A DNA stretch of 64,000 nucleotides from assembly GCF_001653335.1 (NCBI RefSeq), contig NZ_CP015079.1, positions 1,612,001-1,676,000 on the forward strand, written 5' to 3'. Shown one piece after another: positions 8,356-16,895 of this stretch. This DNA comes from Nocardioides dokdonensis FR1436 (lineage in GTDB: Bacteria > Actinomycetota > Actinomycetes > Propionibacteriales > Nocardioidaceae). A program made the position numbers and the translations under genes. Numbering within the stretch: the first letter of the stretch is position 1; each line of letters opens with the position of its first letter. The notes beneath the pieces are model-generated. The model did not search any database. It was given only the letters and a program-made list of their open reading frames with translations, and had not been told where the DNA came from.

Positions 8356-9107
8356 GCGGCCACAGCGGTTCTGTGGCCCCGCTGCCGCAGTGGCTGCTGC
8401 CGGTGCAGGAGGGCGCGCAGGCGATCACCGCCGACCGCCTCTCCCGCTTCACCCCGCCGGCCGACGGCAGCGCCCGGCCCGGGGCGGTGCTGATGCTGTT
8501 CGCGGAGGGACCGGCCGGTCCCGAGCTGCTGCTGACCGAGCGTGCCCACGACATGCGCTCCCACCCCGGCCAGGTCTCGTTCCCCGGCGGCGGGGTGGAC
8601 CCCGGCGAGACCGCGGTGCAGGCGGCGCTGCGGGAGGCGGAGGAGGAGGTCGGCCTCGAGCCGGCCGAGGTCCGGGTCTTCGCCACCCTGCCCGACCTGT
8701 GGCTGCCCCCCAGCAACTTCGCGGTCACCCCGGTCCTGGGCTGGTGGGCGCACCCCAGCGGCGTGCACATCGCCAGCAGCGCCGAGGTGCACGCGATCCA
8801 CCACGTGCCGGTCAGCGAGCTGCTCGCCGCCGAGCACCGCGTCACGGTGCGCCACCCCCGGGGCTTCGAGAGCCCCGGCTTCCTCATCGGGCCCGACAAC
8901 GACGTGATCCTGTGGGGCTTCACCGGCGGCATCATCGCCAAGCTCTTCGACTTCCTGGGCTGGACCACGCCGTGGGACGAGTCGCGGATCTGCGAGCTGC
9001 CGGACTACATGCTCGCCGCCGACCCACGCCCCCGACCGGACCACCCCACGACCGGTGGGCTCCTCGACATCGAGGACGTCCCCGACCGACCCGACGAGGA
9101 CATCTGA
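8352..9107 (+). CDS. NUDIX CoA pyrophosphatase (NudL/Rv3672c-like)
   Basis: A 251-residue NUDIX hydrolase with the UPF0035 signature LLTERAHDMRSHPGQVSFPGG running directly into the Nudix box GGGVDPGETAVQAALREAEEEVGL. The combination of both motifs identifies the CoA diphosphatase group, which cleaves CoA to 4'-phosphopantetheine and 3',5'-ADP. The GTG start overlaps the lipoprotein stop (GTGA). A C-terminal acidic tail (residues about 220-251) extends beyond the domain. Cytosolic; part of the nth-MarP operon. Confidence 0.9.
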   Translation: MSGHSGSVAPLPQWLLPVQEGAQAITADRLSRFTPPADGSARPGAVLMLFAEGPAGPELLLTERAHDMRSHPGQVSFPGGGVDPGETAVQAALREAEEEVGLEPAEVRVFATLPDLWLPPSNFAVTPVLGWWAHPSGVHIASSAEVHAIHHVPVSELLAAEHRVTVRHPRGFESPGFLIGPDNDVILWGFTGGIIAKLFDFLGWTTPWDESRICELPDYMLAADPRPRPDHPTTGGLLDIEDVPDRPDEDI

Positions 9108-9113
9108 GGCCCG

Positions 9114-10286
9114 ATGAACCTGCTCGACTGGCTGCTGGCCCTCCTCGTCCTCGCCTACGCCCTCTCCGGCTACTGGCAGGGCTTCATCACCGGTGCCTTC
9201 GCGACCGCCGGGCTGCTGGCCGGCGGGCTCTTCGGGATCTGGCTGGCACCGATCGCGCTCGGTGACGCCAACCCGTCGCTGCTGGTCACGCTCGGCGCGC
9301 TGTTCATCGTCATCCTGGCCGCCTCGCTGGGCCAGGCGACGCTGCAGTACGTCGGCGCCCGCCTGCGCTCGCGCATCACCTGGCAGCCGGTGCGCGCGCT
9401 CGACGCCGTCGGCGGGGCCGCGCTGAGCGCCGTGGCGGTGCTGCTGGTGGCCTGGGCGCTCGGGGTCGCCGTCTCGGGGTCACGGATCGCCGGGGTGACG
9501 CCGATGGTGCGGTCCTCGACGGTGCTGGCCAAGGTCGACAACGCCCTGCCGCAGTCGGCCGGCGGCCTGCTGCAGGCCTTCAACACCGTGGTGGGCACCA
9601 GCTTCTTCCCCCGCTACCTCGAGCCGTTCGCCCCCGAGCGCATCATCGAGGTCGCGCCCGGTGACGAGCGGATGCTGCGCCGTCCGGCGGTGCAGCGGGC
9701 AGCCCCCAGCGTGCTCAAGATCCGGGGCGCCAACTCCTGCGGCAACGGGGTCGAGGGCAGCGGGTTCGTCTACGCCCCCGACCGGTTGATGACCAACGCC
9801 CACGTCGTCGCCGGCGTGGACGCCCCACAGGTCCAGCTCGAGTCCGGTCCCGTCGAGGGGCGCGTCGTCTACTACAACCCCGACGTCGACGTGGCAGTGG
9901 TGTCCTTCGACTCCGGGTCGCTGCCGGCGCTCGAGTTCGCCCAGGCGGCCCCCAAGGACGCCGTGGCGGTGCTCGGCTACCCCCTGGACGGTCCCTACGA
10001 CGTCCGCGCCGCCCGAATCCGGGCCGAGCAGCGGCTGCGCTCACCCAACATCTACGGCGACGGGGCCGTCATCCGCGAGGTGTTCTCGCTGCGCGGCCTG
10101 GTGCGCCCGGGCAACTCCGGTGGCCCGATCATCTCGACGCGCGGCGACGTGGTCGGGGTGGTCTTCGCGGCCTCGGTCACCGACGGCGACACCGGCTACG
10201 CGCTGACCACCGACCAGGTCGAGCAGGCCGCCGACCAGGGCCGCGCGGCGACGTCGCCGGTCTCGACAGGCGCCTGCGCGGGGTGA
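9114..10286 (+). CDS. MarP-like membrane serine protease (CvpA domain plus trypsin-like protease)
   Basis: A 390-residue protein with an N-terminal CvpA/colicin V-type membrane domain (about four hydrophobic segments, residues 1-125) and an extracytoplasmic chymotrypsin-like protease. The catalytic triad is His230 (TNAHVVAG), Asp259 (NPDVDVAVV) and Ser335 (GNSGGPI). Cys209 and Cys388 match the disulfide that stabilises mycobacterial MarP (Rv3671c), a protease needed for acid and oxidative resistance. It lies 6 bp after the CoA pyrophosphatase gene, as in mycobacteria. The C-terminal codons lie inside an inverted-repeat element (10259-10385), and a terminator hairpin starts on the base after the stop. 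Confidence 0.92.
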   Translation: MNLLDWLLALLVLAYALSGYWQGFITGAFATAGLLAGGLFGIWLAPIALGDANPSLLVTLGALFIVILAASLGQATLQYVGARLRSRITWQPVRALDAVGGAALSAVAVLLVAWALGVAVSGSRIAGVTPMVRSSTVLAKVDNALPQSAGGLLQAFNTVVGTSFFPRYLEPFAPERIIEVAPGDERMLRRPAVQRAAPSVLKIRGANSCGNGVEGSGFVYAPDRLMTNAHVVAGVDAPQVQLESGPVEGRVVYYNPDVDVAVVSFDSGSLPALEFAQAAPKDAVAVLGYPLDGPYDVRAARIRAEQRLRSPNIYGDGAVIREVFSLRGLVRPGNSGGPIISTRGDVVGVVFAASVTDGDTGYALTTDQVEQAADQGRAATSPVSTGACAG

Positions 10287-10385
10287 GCGCGCCGCCCTGA
10301 CCGAGGAAGGAGGTCAGGGCGGCGCGCGAAGGTCGAGCAAGCCCCGCGTCCGAGGAACGAGGGCGCGCAGGGGCGGGTCGAGACC
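10259..10385. repeat. Palindromic intergenic element bounded by ggtctcgac / gtcgagacc
   Basis: The outer 9-bp arms (10259-10267 and 10377-10385) are perfect reverse complements and enclose the terminator hairpin and a second GC-rich imperfect arm pair. The left end overlaps the last codons of the MarP-like gene. Elements with similar ends recur in Nocardioides genomes as I recall; no second copy is visible in this window. Confidence 0.45.
10287..10327 (+). terminator. Terminator of the nth-marP-like operon
   Basis: A perfect 16-bp stem (10287-10302 with 10312-10327, left arm GCGCGCCGCCCTGACC) with a 9-nt loop starts directly after the TGA of the MarP-like gene. Confidence 0.8.
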
Positions 10386-10495
10386 CAGCCGGGCCGGGGG
10401 GCGAGCCGGCGAGGTGGCGGGCGTACCCACAGGCGGCCGTGAGCAGCCCGGACACCCACGGCGATCCGAGCGCCAGGCGATCGAGCGATGAAGCC

Positions 10496-10900
10496 TCAGG
10501 CGGTGTGCTGGCCCTTCAGGGCGGACGGGATCTGCTTGCCCTGGGCGATCGCCTTCTCCGGCGCACGCACCTGCTTGACCTTCTTGATGCCGATGAGCAC
10601 GAGCAGGCCGGCGAGGGCGACGTACAGGCCGAAGACGATCAGGAAGGACCAGTGCAGCCCGAGGCCGGCCCAGTGGATGAAGTAGGCGATCGCGACCGAG
10701 AGCATGATGATCGCGAGCACACCCAGGAACCCGGCGGCGGCGAAGAGCCCGGCGCCGATGCCGCCGGCCTTGACGCTCACCTTGAGCTCGGACTTGGCGA
10801 GCGCGATCTCCTTCGAGATCAGGCTGGAGATGTCGCGGCTGGCGTCGGTGACCAGGCGTCCGATGGTGGGATCGGTGTCCTTGACCGGCTCGATGGCCAT
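10496..10900 (-). CDS. Actinobacterial phage-holin-superfamily membrane protein (Phage_holin_3_6-like)
   Basis: A 134-residue protein with an N-terminal amphipathic region (TDPTIGRLVTDASRDISSLI-SKEIALAKSELK) and two hydrophobic hairpin segments (about residues 47-73 and 80-105), the pattern of the holin-X/DUF1469 family found widely in actinobacterial chromosomes. The name does not imply phage origin; the cellular role is unknown, possibly in envelope organisation. The start is the ATG preceded by AGGGGAG. It sits between the MarP-like gene and nhaA, matching the Rv3669 position in mycobacteria as I recall. Confidence 0.8.
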   Translation of the reverse strand: MAIEPVKDTDPTIGRLVTDASRDISSLISKEIALAKSELKVSVKAGGIGAGLFAAAGFLGVLAIIMLSVAIAYFIHWAGLGLHWSFLIVFGLYVALAGLLVLIGIKKVKQVRAPEKAIAQGKQIPSALKGQHTA

Positions 10901-10988
10901 GCGGTTGCTCCCCTGGTGGTGTGTGCGTGCTCCGGGCTCCGACCCTACAAGCCCGTAGCCCCACCCGCGCCGCCAGTGGGGGTGAGCC

Positions 10989-12332
10989 TCAGTAGGGCGG
11001 GGTGGCGGGGTCGTTGTCCCCGGCCTGGTAGACGTCGGGGATGTCGTCGCGGTCGGTGTCGACCTGCTCGGCCTCCCACAGCTTCTTGTAGACCCGGTTG
11101 CGGGAGCGGAGCACGATCGTGGCCAGGACGACCGCCAGGGCCGAGCCGATCAGCACCCCGACCTTGACGTGGTCGTCACGCTCGGAGCCCTGGCCGAAGG
11201 CCAGCTCGCCGATCAGCAGCGAGACGGTGAACCCGATGCCCGCCAGCATGGACAGCCCGATCACGTCGATCCAGGCCAGGTCGTCGTCGAGGTCGGCCTT
11301 GGTGAACTTCGACAGCAGCCACGTCGAGCCGGTGATGCCGATGGCCTTGCCGGCCACGAGACCGGTGACGATGCCCAGCGCGACGGGGTCCTTGAAGGAG
11401 TCGACCAGGCCGCTGAAGCCGCCGACGGTGACGCCGGCGGCGAAGAAGGCGAAGACCGGGACCGCGATACCCGCTGAGATGGGTCGCACCAGGTGCTCGA
11501 GGTGCTCGGCGAGACCCGGCTTGTCGGAGTCCTTGTCCTTGCGCAGCACCGGCACCGTGAAGCCCAGCAGCACACCGGCGACGGTGGCGTGCACGCCGGA
11601 CTCGTGCACCAGGACCCAGGCGAGGAGCGCCAGGGGGATGAGCAGGAAGCCGGGGAAGATCCGCTTCTGGGCCAGGAACCCGAACACCAGGATCGGCAGG
11701 ATGCCCAGCGCCAGGAAGAGCAGGTCGAGGTCCTCGGTGTAGAAGATCGCGATGATTGTGATGGCCAGCAGGTCGTCGACGACGGCCAGGGTCAGCAGGA
11801 AGGTGCGCAGGCCCGAGGGCAGGTGGGTGCTGATGACCGCGAGGATCGCGACCGCGAAGGCGATGTCGGTGGCCGTCGGGATCGCCCAGCCCCTCGGCGC
11901 GCCGTCGGCGGCGGCGAAGTTCCAGGCCAGGTAGAGCAGCGCCGGCACGGCCATGCCGCCGACCGCGGCGGCCATCGGCAGCGCCGCCCGCTTGGGGTCC
12001 CTCAGGTCTCCGGCGACGAACTCACGCTTGAGCTCGAGGCCGACGACGAAGAAGAAGATCGCCAGCAGCCCATCGGCGGCCCAGGTGCCGATCGAGAGGT
12101 CGAGGTGCAGGGTGAAGGCACCGAGATCGAGGGGCGCGGAGAGCGGCTTGAAGTCGCGGATCGCCTCGTAGGTGCCGGCGAAGGGGGTGTTGGCCCACAC
12201 GATCGCGATCAGGGCACCGACGATGAGCAGCAGACCGCCGGTGGTCTCGGCGCGCAGCACCCCCGCGATGCGGGAGTCCTCGAGGAAGCTCCCTCGGGAG
12301 AAGAGGCGGGGTGAAGAGGTGCTGGAGTTCAC
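10989..12332 (-). CDS. nhaA: Na+/H+ antiporter NhaA
   Basis: A 447-residue antiporter that expels Na+ in exchange for H+. Family landmarks are AIVWANTPFAGTYEAI near the N-terminus, FFFVVGLELKREFVAGDL, PTATDIAFAVAILA and the ion-binding Asp pair in LAVVDDLLAITIIA. The extra C-terminal tail (EAEQVDTDRDDIPDVYQAGDNDPATPPY) is acidic and not part of the conserved core. The GTG start has GAGGAG 5 bp upstream. It probably contributes to pH and sodium homeostasis, which is relevant to the sodium-coupled symporters further along. Confidence 0.95.
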   Translation of the reverse strand: MNSSTSSPRLFSRGSFLEDSRIAGVLRAETTGGLLLIVGALIAIVWANTPFAGTYEAIRDFKPLSAPLDLGAFTLHLDLSIGTWAADGLLAIFFFVVGLELKREFVAGDLRDPKRAALPMAAAVGGMAVPALLYLAWNFAAADGAPRGWAIPTATDIAFAVAILAVISTHLPSGLRTFLLTLAVVDDLLAITIIAIFYTEDLDLLFLALGILPILVFGFLAQKRIFPGFLLIPLALLAWVLVHESGVHATVAGVLLGFTVPVLRKDKDSDKPGLAEHLEHLVRPISAGIAVPVFAFFAAGVTVGGFSGLVDSFKDPVALGIVTGLVAGKAIGITGSTWLLSKFTKADLDDDLAWIDVIGLSMLAGIGFTVSLLIGELAFGQGSERDDHVKVGVLIGSALAVVLATIVLRSRNRVYKKLWEAEQVDTDRDDIPDVYQAGDNDPATPPY

Positions 12333-12461
12333 GAGGGCTCCTCGGATCGATCAGCGGTCATGAGCGAGGTCGTCGACAGGGGTCGACAAGACAGTTGCCG
12401 ACCAGACTTCCCGGCGCACCAGTCAGTCATCGTAGCGGCGCACGCGCTCACCCCGCACGGT

Positions 12462-12491
12462 CGACCCGGCCGGAGAGGACCGGCCGGGTCG
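12462..12491 (-). terminator. Terminator of acs
   Basis: A perfect 12-bp stem (12462-12473 with 12480-12491) and 6-nt loop lie 10 bp past the acs stop on the minus strand. Confidence 0.7.
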
Positions 12492-12500
12492 CCACCGGGA

Positions 12501-14486
12501 CTACTCGTCGCCCCGGCCTCCGGAGACGCCCGAGGAGATCAGGTCCATCACCGAGGAGTCGGCCAGGGTCGTGACGTCCCCGACCTCGCGGTTCTCGGCG
12601 ACGTCGCGCAGCAGGCGGCGCATGATCTTGCCGGAGCGGGTCTTGGGCAGCTCCGGCACGATCATGATCTGGCGCGGCTTGGCGATCGGGCCGATCTCCT
12701 TGCGCACGTGGGCGCGCAGCTCCTCGACGATGTCCGCGCCGCCGTCGCCGGCCTCGTCGCGCAGGATCACGAAGGCGCACACGGCCTGGCCGGTGTCCTC
12801 GTCCTGGGCGCCGACCACCGCCGCCTCGGCCACCTTGGGGTGCGAGACCAGCGCCGACTCGATCTCGGTGGTGGAGAGCCGGTGGCCCGAGACGTTCATG
12901 ACGTCGTCGACGCGGCCGAGCACCCAGAGGTCACCGTCGTCGTCGAGCTTGGCGCCGTCCCCGGCGAAGTAGTAGCCGAGCTTCTCGAAGCGCGCCCAGT
13001 AGGTCTCCTTGTACCGCTCGTCGTCGCCCCAGATCGTGCGCAGCATCGCGGGCCACGGCTTGGTGAGCACGAGGTAGCCCCCGCCGCCCTTGGCGACCTC
13101 GCGGCCCTCCTCGTCGACCACGGCCGCCGAGATCCCGGGGATCGGCACCATCGCCGACCCGGGCTTGCCGGCGGTGACGCCGGGCAGCGGCGAGATCAGG
13201 ATCTGGCCGGTCTCGGTCTGCCACCAGGTGTCCACGACCGGGGTGCGGTCGCCGCCGATGACGTGGCGGTACCAGACGTAGGCCTCAGGGTTGATCGGCT
13301 CGCCGACCGAACCCAGCAGGCGCAGGCTCGACAGGTCGTGGCGGTCGGGGATCTCTCGCCCCTGCTTCATGAACGAGCGGATCGCCGTGGGCGCGGTGTA
13401 GAGGATCGTGACGCCCTGCTGCTCGATGATCTGCCACCAGCGGCCCTTCTCCGGTGAGTCCGGGGTGCCCTCGTAGAGCACCTGGGTCACGCCGTTGGCG
13501 AGCGGGCCGTAGACGATGTAGGAGTGGCCGGTGACCCAGCCGATGTCGGCGGTGCACCAGAAGACGTCGTCGGGCTTGATGTCGAAGACCGCCCAGTGCG
13601 TGTACGCCGCCCCGGTGAGGTAGCCGCCGGTGGTGTGCAGGATGCCCTTGGGCTTGCCGGTGGTGCCCGAGGTGTACATGACGTAGAGCGGGTGCTCGGC
13701 GTCGAAGGCCTCGTGGGCGTGCTCTGTCGAGGCCCGGTCCACGCTCTCGTGCCACCACACGTCGACGGCGTCGTCCCAGCTGTCGGCGCCGAGGTCCTGG
13801 CCGGTGCGGCGCACCACCAGGACCTTCTCCACGGTGTGCCCCAGGCCGGCGGCCTTGACGCGGGCCTCGTCGACGGCGGGCTTGAGCGCGGAGGGTGCCC
13901 CGCGGCGGTAGCCGCCGTCGGCGGTCACGACGACCTTGGCCTGGCAGTCCTCGAGCCGGGACGCGAGGGCGTCGGAGGAGAAGCCGCCGAAGACCACGGT
14001 GTGCGGGGCGCCGATGCGGGCGCAGGCCAGCATCGCCACGACGGCCTCGGGGATCATCGGCATGTAGATCGCGACCCGGTCGCCTGTCTGCACGCCCAGG
14101 TCGATCAACGTGTTCGCGGCCTGGCAGACCAGGTCCTGGAGCTCGGCGTAGGTGATGTCACGCGTGTCGTCGACGGGCTCGCCGACGAAGTGGAACGCGA
14201 CCTTGTCGCCGCGCCCGGCCTCCACGTGGCGGTCCACGCAGTTGTACGCCGCGTTGAGGCGACCGCCCTCGAACCACTTGGCGAACGGCGGGTCGTCCCA
14301 GTTCAGGACCCGGTCCCAGGGGGTGGCCCAGGTCAGGCGCCCGGCCTGCTCGGCCCAGAACGCCTCCGGGTCGGCCGCGGCGGCGTCGTACGCCTCCGCG
14401 GTGACGTTGGCGTTCGCCGCGAGCTCGGCGGGCGGCTCGAACCGGCGGTCCTCCTTGAGCAGGTTCGACAGGGTCTCGTCGCTCAC
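12501..14486 (-). CDS. acs: Acetyl-CoA synthetase (AMP-forming)
   Basis: A 661-residue ANL-superfamily enzyme that converts acetate, ATP and CoA to acetyl-CoA. The P-loop-like YTSGTTGKPKGILHTTGGY motif, the WWQTETGQI substrate motif, and the C-terminal PKTRSGKIMRRLLR motif with the regulatory/catalytic lysine (the usual target of acetylation) are all present. The GTG at 14486 (VSDETLSNLL) is chosen over an upstream ATG at 14552 because AGGAG lies 10 bp before it and family members begin there. It is followed by the acetate-type symporter operon, forming an acetate uptake and activation region. Confidence 0.95.
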   Translation of the reverse strand: MSDETLSNLLKEDRRFEPPAELAANANVTAEAYDAAAADPEAFWAEQAGRLTWATPWDRVLNWDDPPFAKWFEGGRLNAAYNCVDRHVEAGRGDKVAFHFVGEPVDDTRDITYAELQDLVCQAANTLIDLGVQTGDRVAIYMPMIPEAVVAMLACARIGAPHTVVFGGFSSDALASRLEDCQAKVVVTADGGYRRGAPSALKPAVDEARVKAAGLGHTVEKVLVVRRTGQDLGADSWDDAVDVWWHESVDRASTEHAHEAFDAEHPLYVMYTSGTTGKPKGILHTTGGYLTGAAYTHWAVFDIKPDDVFWCTADIGWVTGHSYIVYGPLANGVTQVLYEGTPDSPEKGRWWQIIEQQGVTILYTAPTAIRSFMKQGREIPDRHDLSSLRLLGSVGEPINPEAYVWYRHVIGGDRTPVVDTWWQTETGQILISPLPGVTAGKPGSAMVPIPGISAAVVDEEGREVAKGGGGYLVLTKPWPAMLRTIWGDDERYKETYWARFEKLGYYFAGDGAKLDDDGDLWVLGRVDDVMNVSGHRLSTTEIESALVSHPKVAEAAVVGAQDEDTGQAVCAFVILRDEAGDGGADIVEELRAHVRKEIGPIAKPRQIMIVPELPKTRSGKIMRRLLRDVAENREVGDVTTLADSSVMDLISSGVSGGRGDE

Positions 14487-14598
14487 GGTCTCTCGTCTCC
14501 TGGGTCGGGGTGCAGTGAAGGGGTGAAGGGTGGTGCAGGTGGTGTCGGCCACACTAGGCCGCGGCGGGGAGCAGCGGAACGGCCCCCGGTGCGCGGGT

Positions 14599-14630
14599 GC
14601 CGGGTCGGCGCCCGGTGGCGCCGACCCGGC
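14599..14630 (-). terminator. Terminator of the first symporter operon
   Basis: A perfect 14-bp stem (14599-14612 with 14617-14630) and 4-nt loop sit 12 bp beyond the symporter stop. Confidence 0.75.
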
Positions 14631-14642
14631 GGGTGCGGCGTC

Positions 14643-16310
14643 TCAGATCTCGCCGGCCTGGTGCTGGGCGACGAGCTTGGTCTTGCCGGGGTAGCGGATC
14701 TCCTCGACGAGCTCCTGCATCAGCGGGGAAGGCTTCGCGGTGAACTGCGAGACCGCGATCGTGACCGCGAAGTTGATCAGCATCCCGATCGTGCCGAAGC
14801 CGGTCTCGGGGATGCCGAGGAGGCCGTCGGAGTTCCCGTAGATGTCGATGGTCCAGATCATGTAGGCCATCGTCACCGTCAGTCCGGTCACCATGCCGGC
14901 CACGGCGCCCTTCGCGGTGCAGTTCTTCCAGAAGATCCCGAGCACCAGGATCGGGAAGAAGCTGGCCGCGGCGAGCCCGAAGGCCAGCGCCACCACCTGC
15001 GCCACGAAGCCGGGCGGGTTGATGCCGAAGTAGCCGGCGACCAGGATCGCGCCGCCCATGGCGATGCGACCGACCAGCAGCTGCTTGGCCTCGGTGGCCC
15101 GCGGGTTGATCTTCTTGTAGTAGACGTCGTTGGCCACCGACGAGGAGATCACCAGCAGCAGCCCGGAGGCCGTCGACAGTGCCGCCGCCAGGGCCCCCGC
15201 CGCGACCAGGCCGACGATGGGGGCCGGCAGGCCGCCGATCTCGGGGCTGGCCAGCACGATGATGTCGTTGTTGATGACCGTCTCGGTGGCGAAGTCGATG
15301 ATGCCGTTGCCGTTGGCGTCGGTGGCCGAGACCAGCCCGACCTCCGACCAGGTGTTGAACCAGCCCGGCTCGGAGCCGATCGCGGTGCCGTTGAGGTCCT
15401 GGAGGATCTGCAGCTTGGTGAACGCCGCCACCGACGGGGCGGTGGTGTAGAGCAGGGCGATGAAGAAGATCGCCCACAGCGCGCTGTAGCGCGCCGCCCG
15501 CACGCTCTTGGCGGTGTAGAAGCGCACGATGACGTGCGGCAGGCCGGCGGTGCCGAACATCAGCGCGGCGGTGATGAGCACCATGTTGGGCATCGAGGTC
15601 TGCGTGAAGGCCTCGCTGTACGCCGCCAGGCCGAGGTCCTGCTGCAGCCCGTCGAGCTCGGCGAGGATGTCACCGAACCCGATCTGCGGCAGCGGGATGC
15701 CGGTGACCTTCGTCGAGACCGCGAACGCCGGGATCATGTAGGCCACGATCAGCACGGAGTACTGCGCGACCTGGGTCCAGGTGATGCCCTTCATGCCGCC
15801 GAGCACGGCGTAGAAGAACACGATCGTCATGCCGATGATGACACCGGTCGTGGTGCCCACACCCAGGAAGCGGGTGAAGACCAGCCCGGCGCCGGCCATC
15901 TGCCCGGCGACGTAGACGAACGACACGACGATCGCGGCGAGCACGGCGACCAGCCGCGCGGTCTCGGAGTACCGGTCGCCGACGAAGTCGGGGAGCGTGT
16001 ACTTGCCGAACTTGCGCAGGTACGGCGCGAGCAGCAGCGCCAGCAGCACGTAGCCGCCGGTCCACCCCATCAGGAAGACGCCCCCCGCGTAGCCGTTGTA
16101 GGCGAAGGCCACGATGCCGGCCAGCGAGATGAACGACGCGGCGCTCATCCAGTCGGCCGCGATCGCGGCGCCGTTGGCCACCGCCGGGATGCCGCCGCCG
16201 GCGACGTAGAAGCCGGAGGTGGTGCTGACCCGGCTGGCGTAGGCGATGTAGATGTAGACGCTGAAGGTGATGACCGTGAAGATCAGGGTCCAGAGCTGGA
16301 TGTCGCTCAC
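14643..16310 (-). CDS. Sodium:solute symporter, acetate/short-chain monocarboxylate type (ActP-like, DUF4212 partner)
   Basis: A 555-residue solute:sodium symporter family protein with about 13 membrane segments. ISLAGIVAFAYNGYAGG, YTLPDFVGDRYS, GAGLVFTRFLG and GLPHVIVRFYT are typical of acetate/cation symporters. The GTG at 16310 overlaps the small partner's stop (GTGA), as is usual for the DUF4212-SSS two-gene unit; a start further upstream would add non-conserved residues. With acs immediately downstream it probably imports acetate or a related monocarboxylate. Two CRP-like boxes lie upstream of the operon. The substrate is inferred, not shown. Confidence 0.88.
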   Translation of the reverse strand: MSDIQLWTLIFTVITFSVYIYIAYASRVSTTSGFYVAGGGIPAVANGAAIAADWMSAASFISLAGIVAFAYNGYAGGVFLMGWTGGYVLLALLLAPYLRKFGKYTLPDFVGDRYSETARLVAVLAAIVVSFVYVAGQMAGAGLVFTRFLGVGTTTGVIIGMTIVFFYAVLGGMKGITWTQVAQYSVLIVAYMIPAFAVSTKVTGIPLPQIGFGDILAELDGLQQDLGLAAYSEAFTQTSMPNMVLITAALMFGTAGLPHVIVRFYTAKSVRAARYSALWAIFFIALLYTTAPSVAAFTKLQILQDLNGTAIGSEPGWFNTWSEVGLVSATDANGNGIIDFATETVINNDIIVLASPEIGGLPAPIVGLVAAGALAAALSTASGLLLVISSSVANDVYYKKINPRATEAKQLLVGRIAMGGAILVAGYFGINPPGFVAQVVALAFGLAAASFFPILVLGIFWKNCTAKGAVAGMVTGLTVTMAYMIWTIDIYGNSDGLLGIPETGFGTIGMLINFAVTIAVSQFTAKPSPLMQELVEEIRYPGKTKLVAQHQAGEI

Positions 16311-16585
16311 GAGTGGTGCACCTCCTGCTCGTACTCCTCCACGCCGAACTCCGCGTCGAGCTTGTCCATCCGCCACACGTAGACCGCGATGATCGCGACG
16401 AACGTGAGGATCGCGCCCTGCTGGGAGAACCAGAAGCCGAGCGGGAACCCGGCGACCACGATCTTGTTGAGCGGCTCCACGAACAGGATCCCGGCGCCGA
16501 ACGACACCAGCGCCCAGATCGTCAGCAGCACGGCCATCAGCCGCAGGTTCCGGCGCCAGTACTGCTGGCGCGCTGCGTCATCCAT
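16307..16585 (-). CDS. DUF4212 small membrane subunit of the symporter
   Basis: A 92-residue protein with two membrane segments (about 15-36 and 50-70) and the characteristic start MDDAARQQYWRRNLRLMAVLL followed by ALVSFGAGILFVEPLN and GFPLGFWFSQQGAI. These mark the DUF4212 family, which is almost always encoded directly before an SSS-family symporter and is thought to be its small subunit. The stop overlaps the symporter GTG. The start has a GGAGG-type site (AGGAGGAAGCG) close upstream. Confidence 0.9.
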   Translation of the reverse strand: MDDAARQQYWRRNLRLMAVLLTIWALVSFGAGILFVEPLNKIVVAGFPLGFWFSQQGAILTFVAIIAVYVWRMDKLDAEFGVEEYEQEVHHS

Positions 16586-16684
16586 CGCTTCCTCCTCGTC
16601 TCGACGTCGCGAGCGGTGGACCCCGCGGCGATAGCGTCAGGACGGGATGCAAACGCCTCGGTACGGGCCGCGACAAGAGGTCGA

Positions 16685-16700
16685 GGTGACCCCGGTCACA
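16685..16700. promoter_or_regulatory. CRP/GlxR-type binding site upstream of the symporter operon
   Basis: GGTGA-CCCCGG-TCACA matches TGTGA-N6-TCACA at 9 of 10 half-site positions and lies 100 bp upstream of the DUF4212 start, a usual activator distance. The 310-bp intergenic region 16586-16895 also holds the second box and the promoter of the divergent gene at 16896. Confidence 0.6.
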
Positions 16701-16862
16701 CTGTGCGGCGAGTGGTGGGCGGGGTGCGACGAGCGGCGGCCGCTCGCCCACCGCGGCGCGTCGATCGGGCTCTCGAGCGCCCGGTGGACCGCTCGTCGTG
16801 GCTGGCCGACCGCTCGGCGCACGGCGTACGACGCTCGGCCGGTGGCCGCCGGCCGAGCCTGC

Positions 16863-16878
16863 CGTGACGGGGGTCACC
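16863..16878. promoter_or_regulatory. Second CRP-like box in the same divergent intergenic region
   Basis: CGTGA-CGGGGG-TCACC keeps the GTGA-N6-TCAC core. It ends 5 bp before the TACTGT -10 of the gene at 16896, a position that could repress or activate that gene. Confidence 0.5.
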
Positions 16879-16883
16879 CGCCC

Positions 16884-16889
16884 TACTGT
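16884..16889 (+). promoter_or_regulatory. -10 element of a leaderless promoter
   Basis: TACTGT lies 6 bp before the ATG at 16896; no Shine-Dalgarno is present. Confidence 0.5.
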
Positions 16890-16895
16890 CGGCGC

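Noticed and set aside
10496..10900. Prophage remnant suggested by the holin-family gene
   Set aside because: The family is a housekeeping membrane protein in actinobacteria, and the gene lies in a conserved chromosomal neighbourhood without phage genes.
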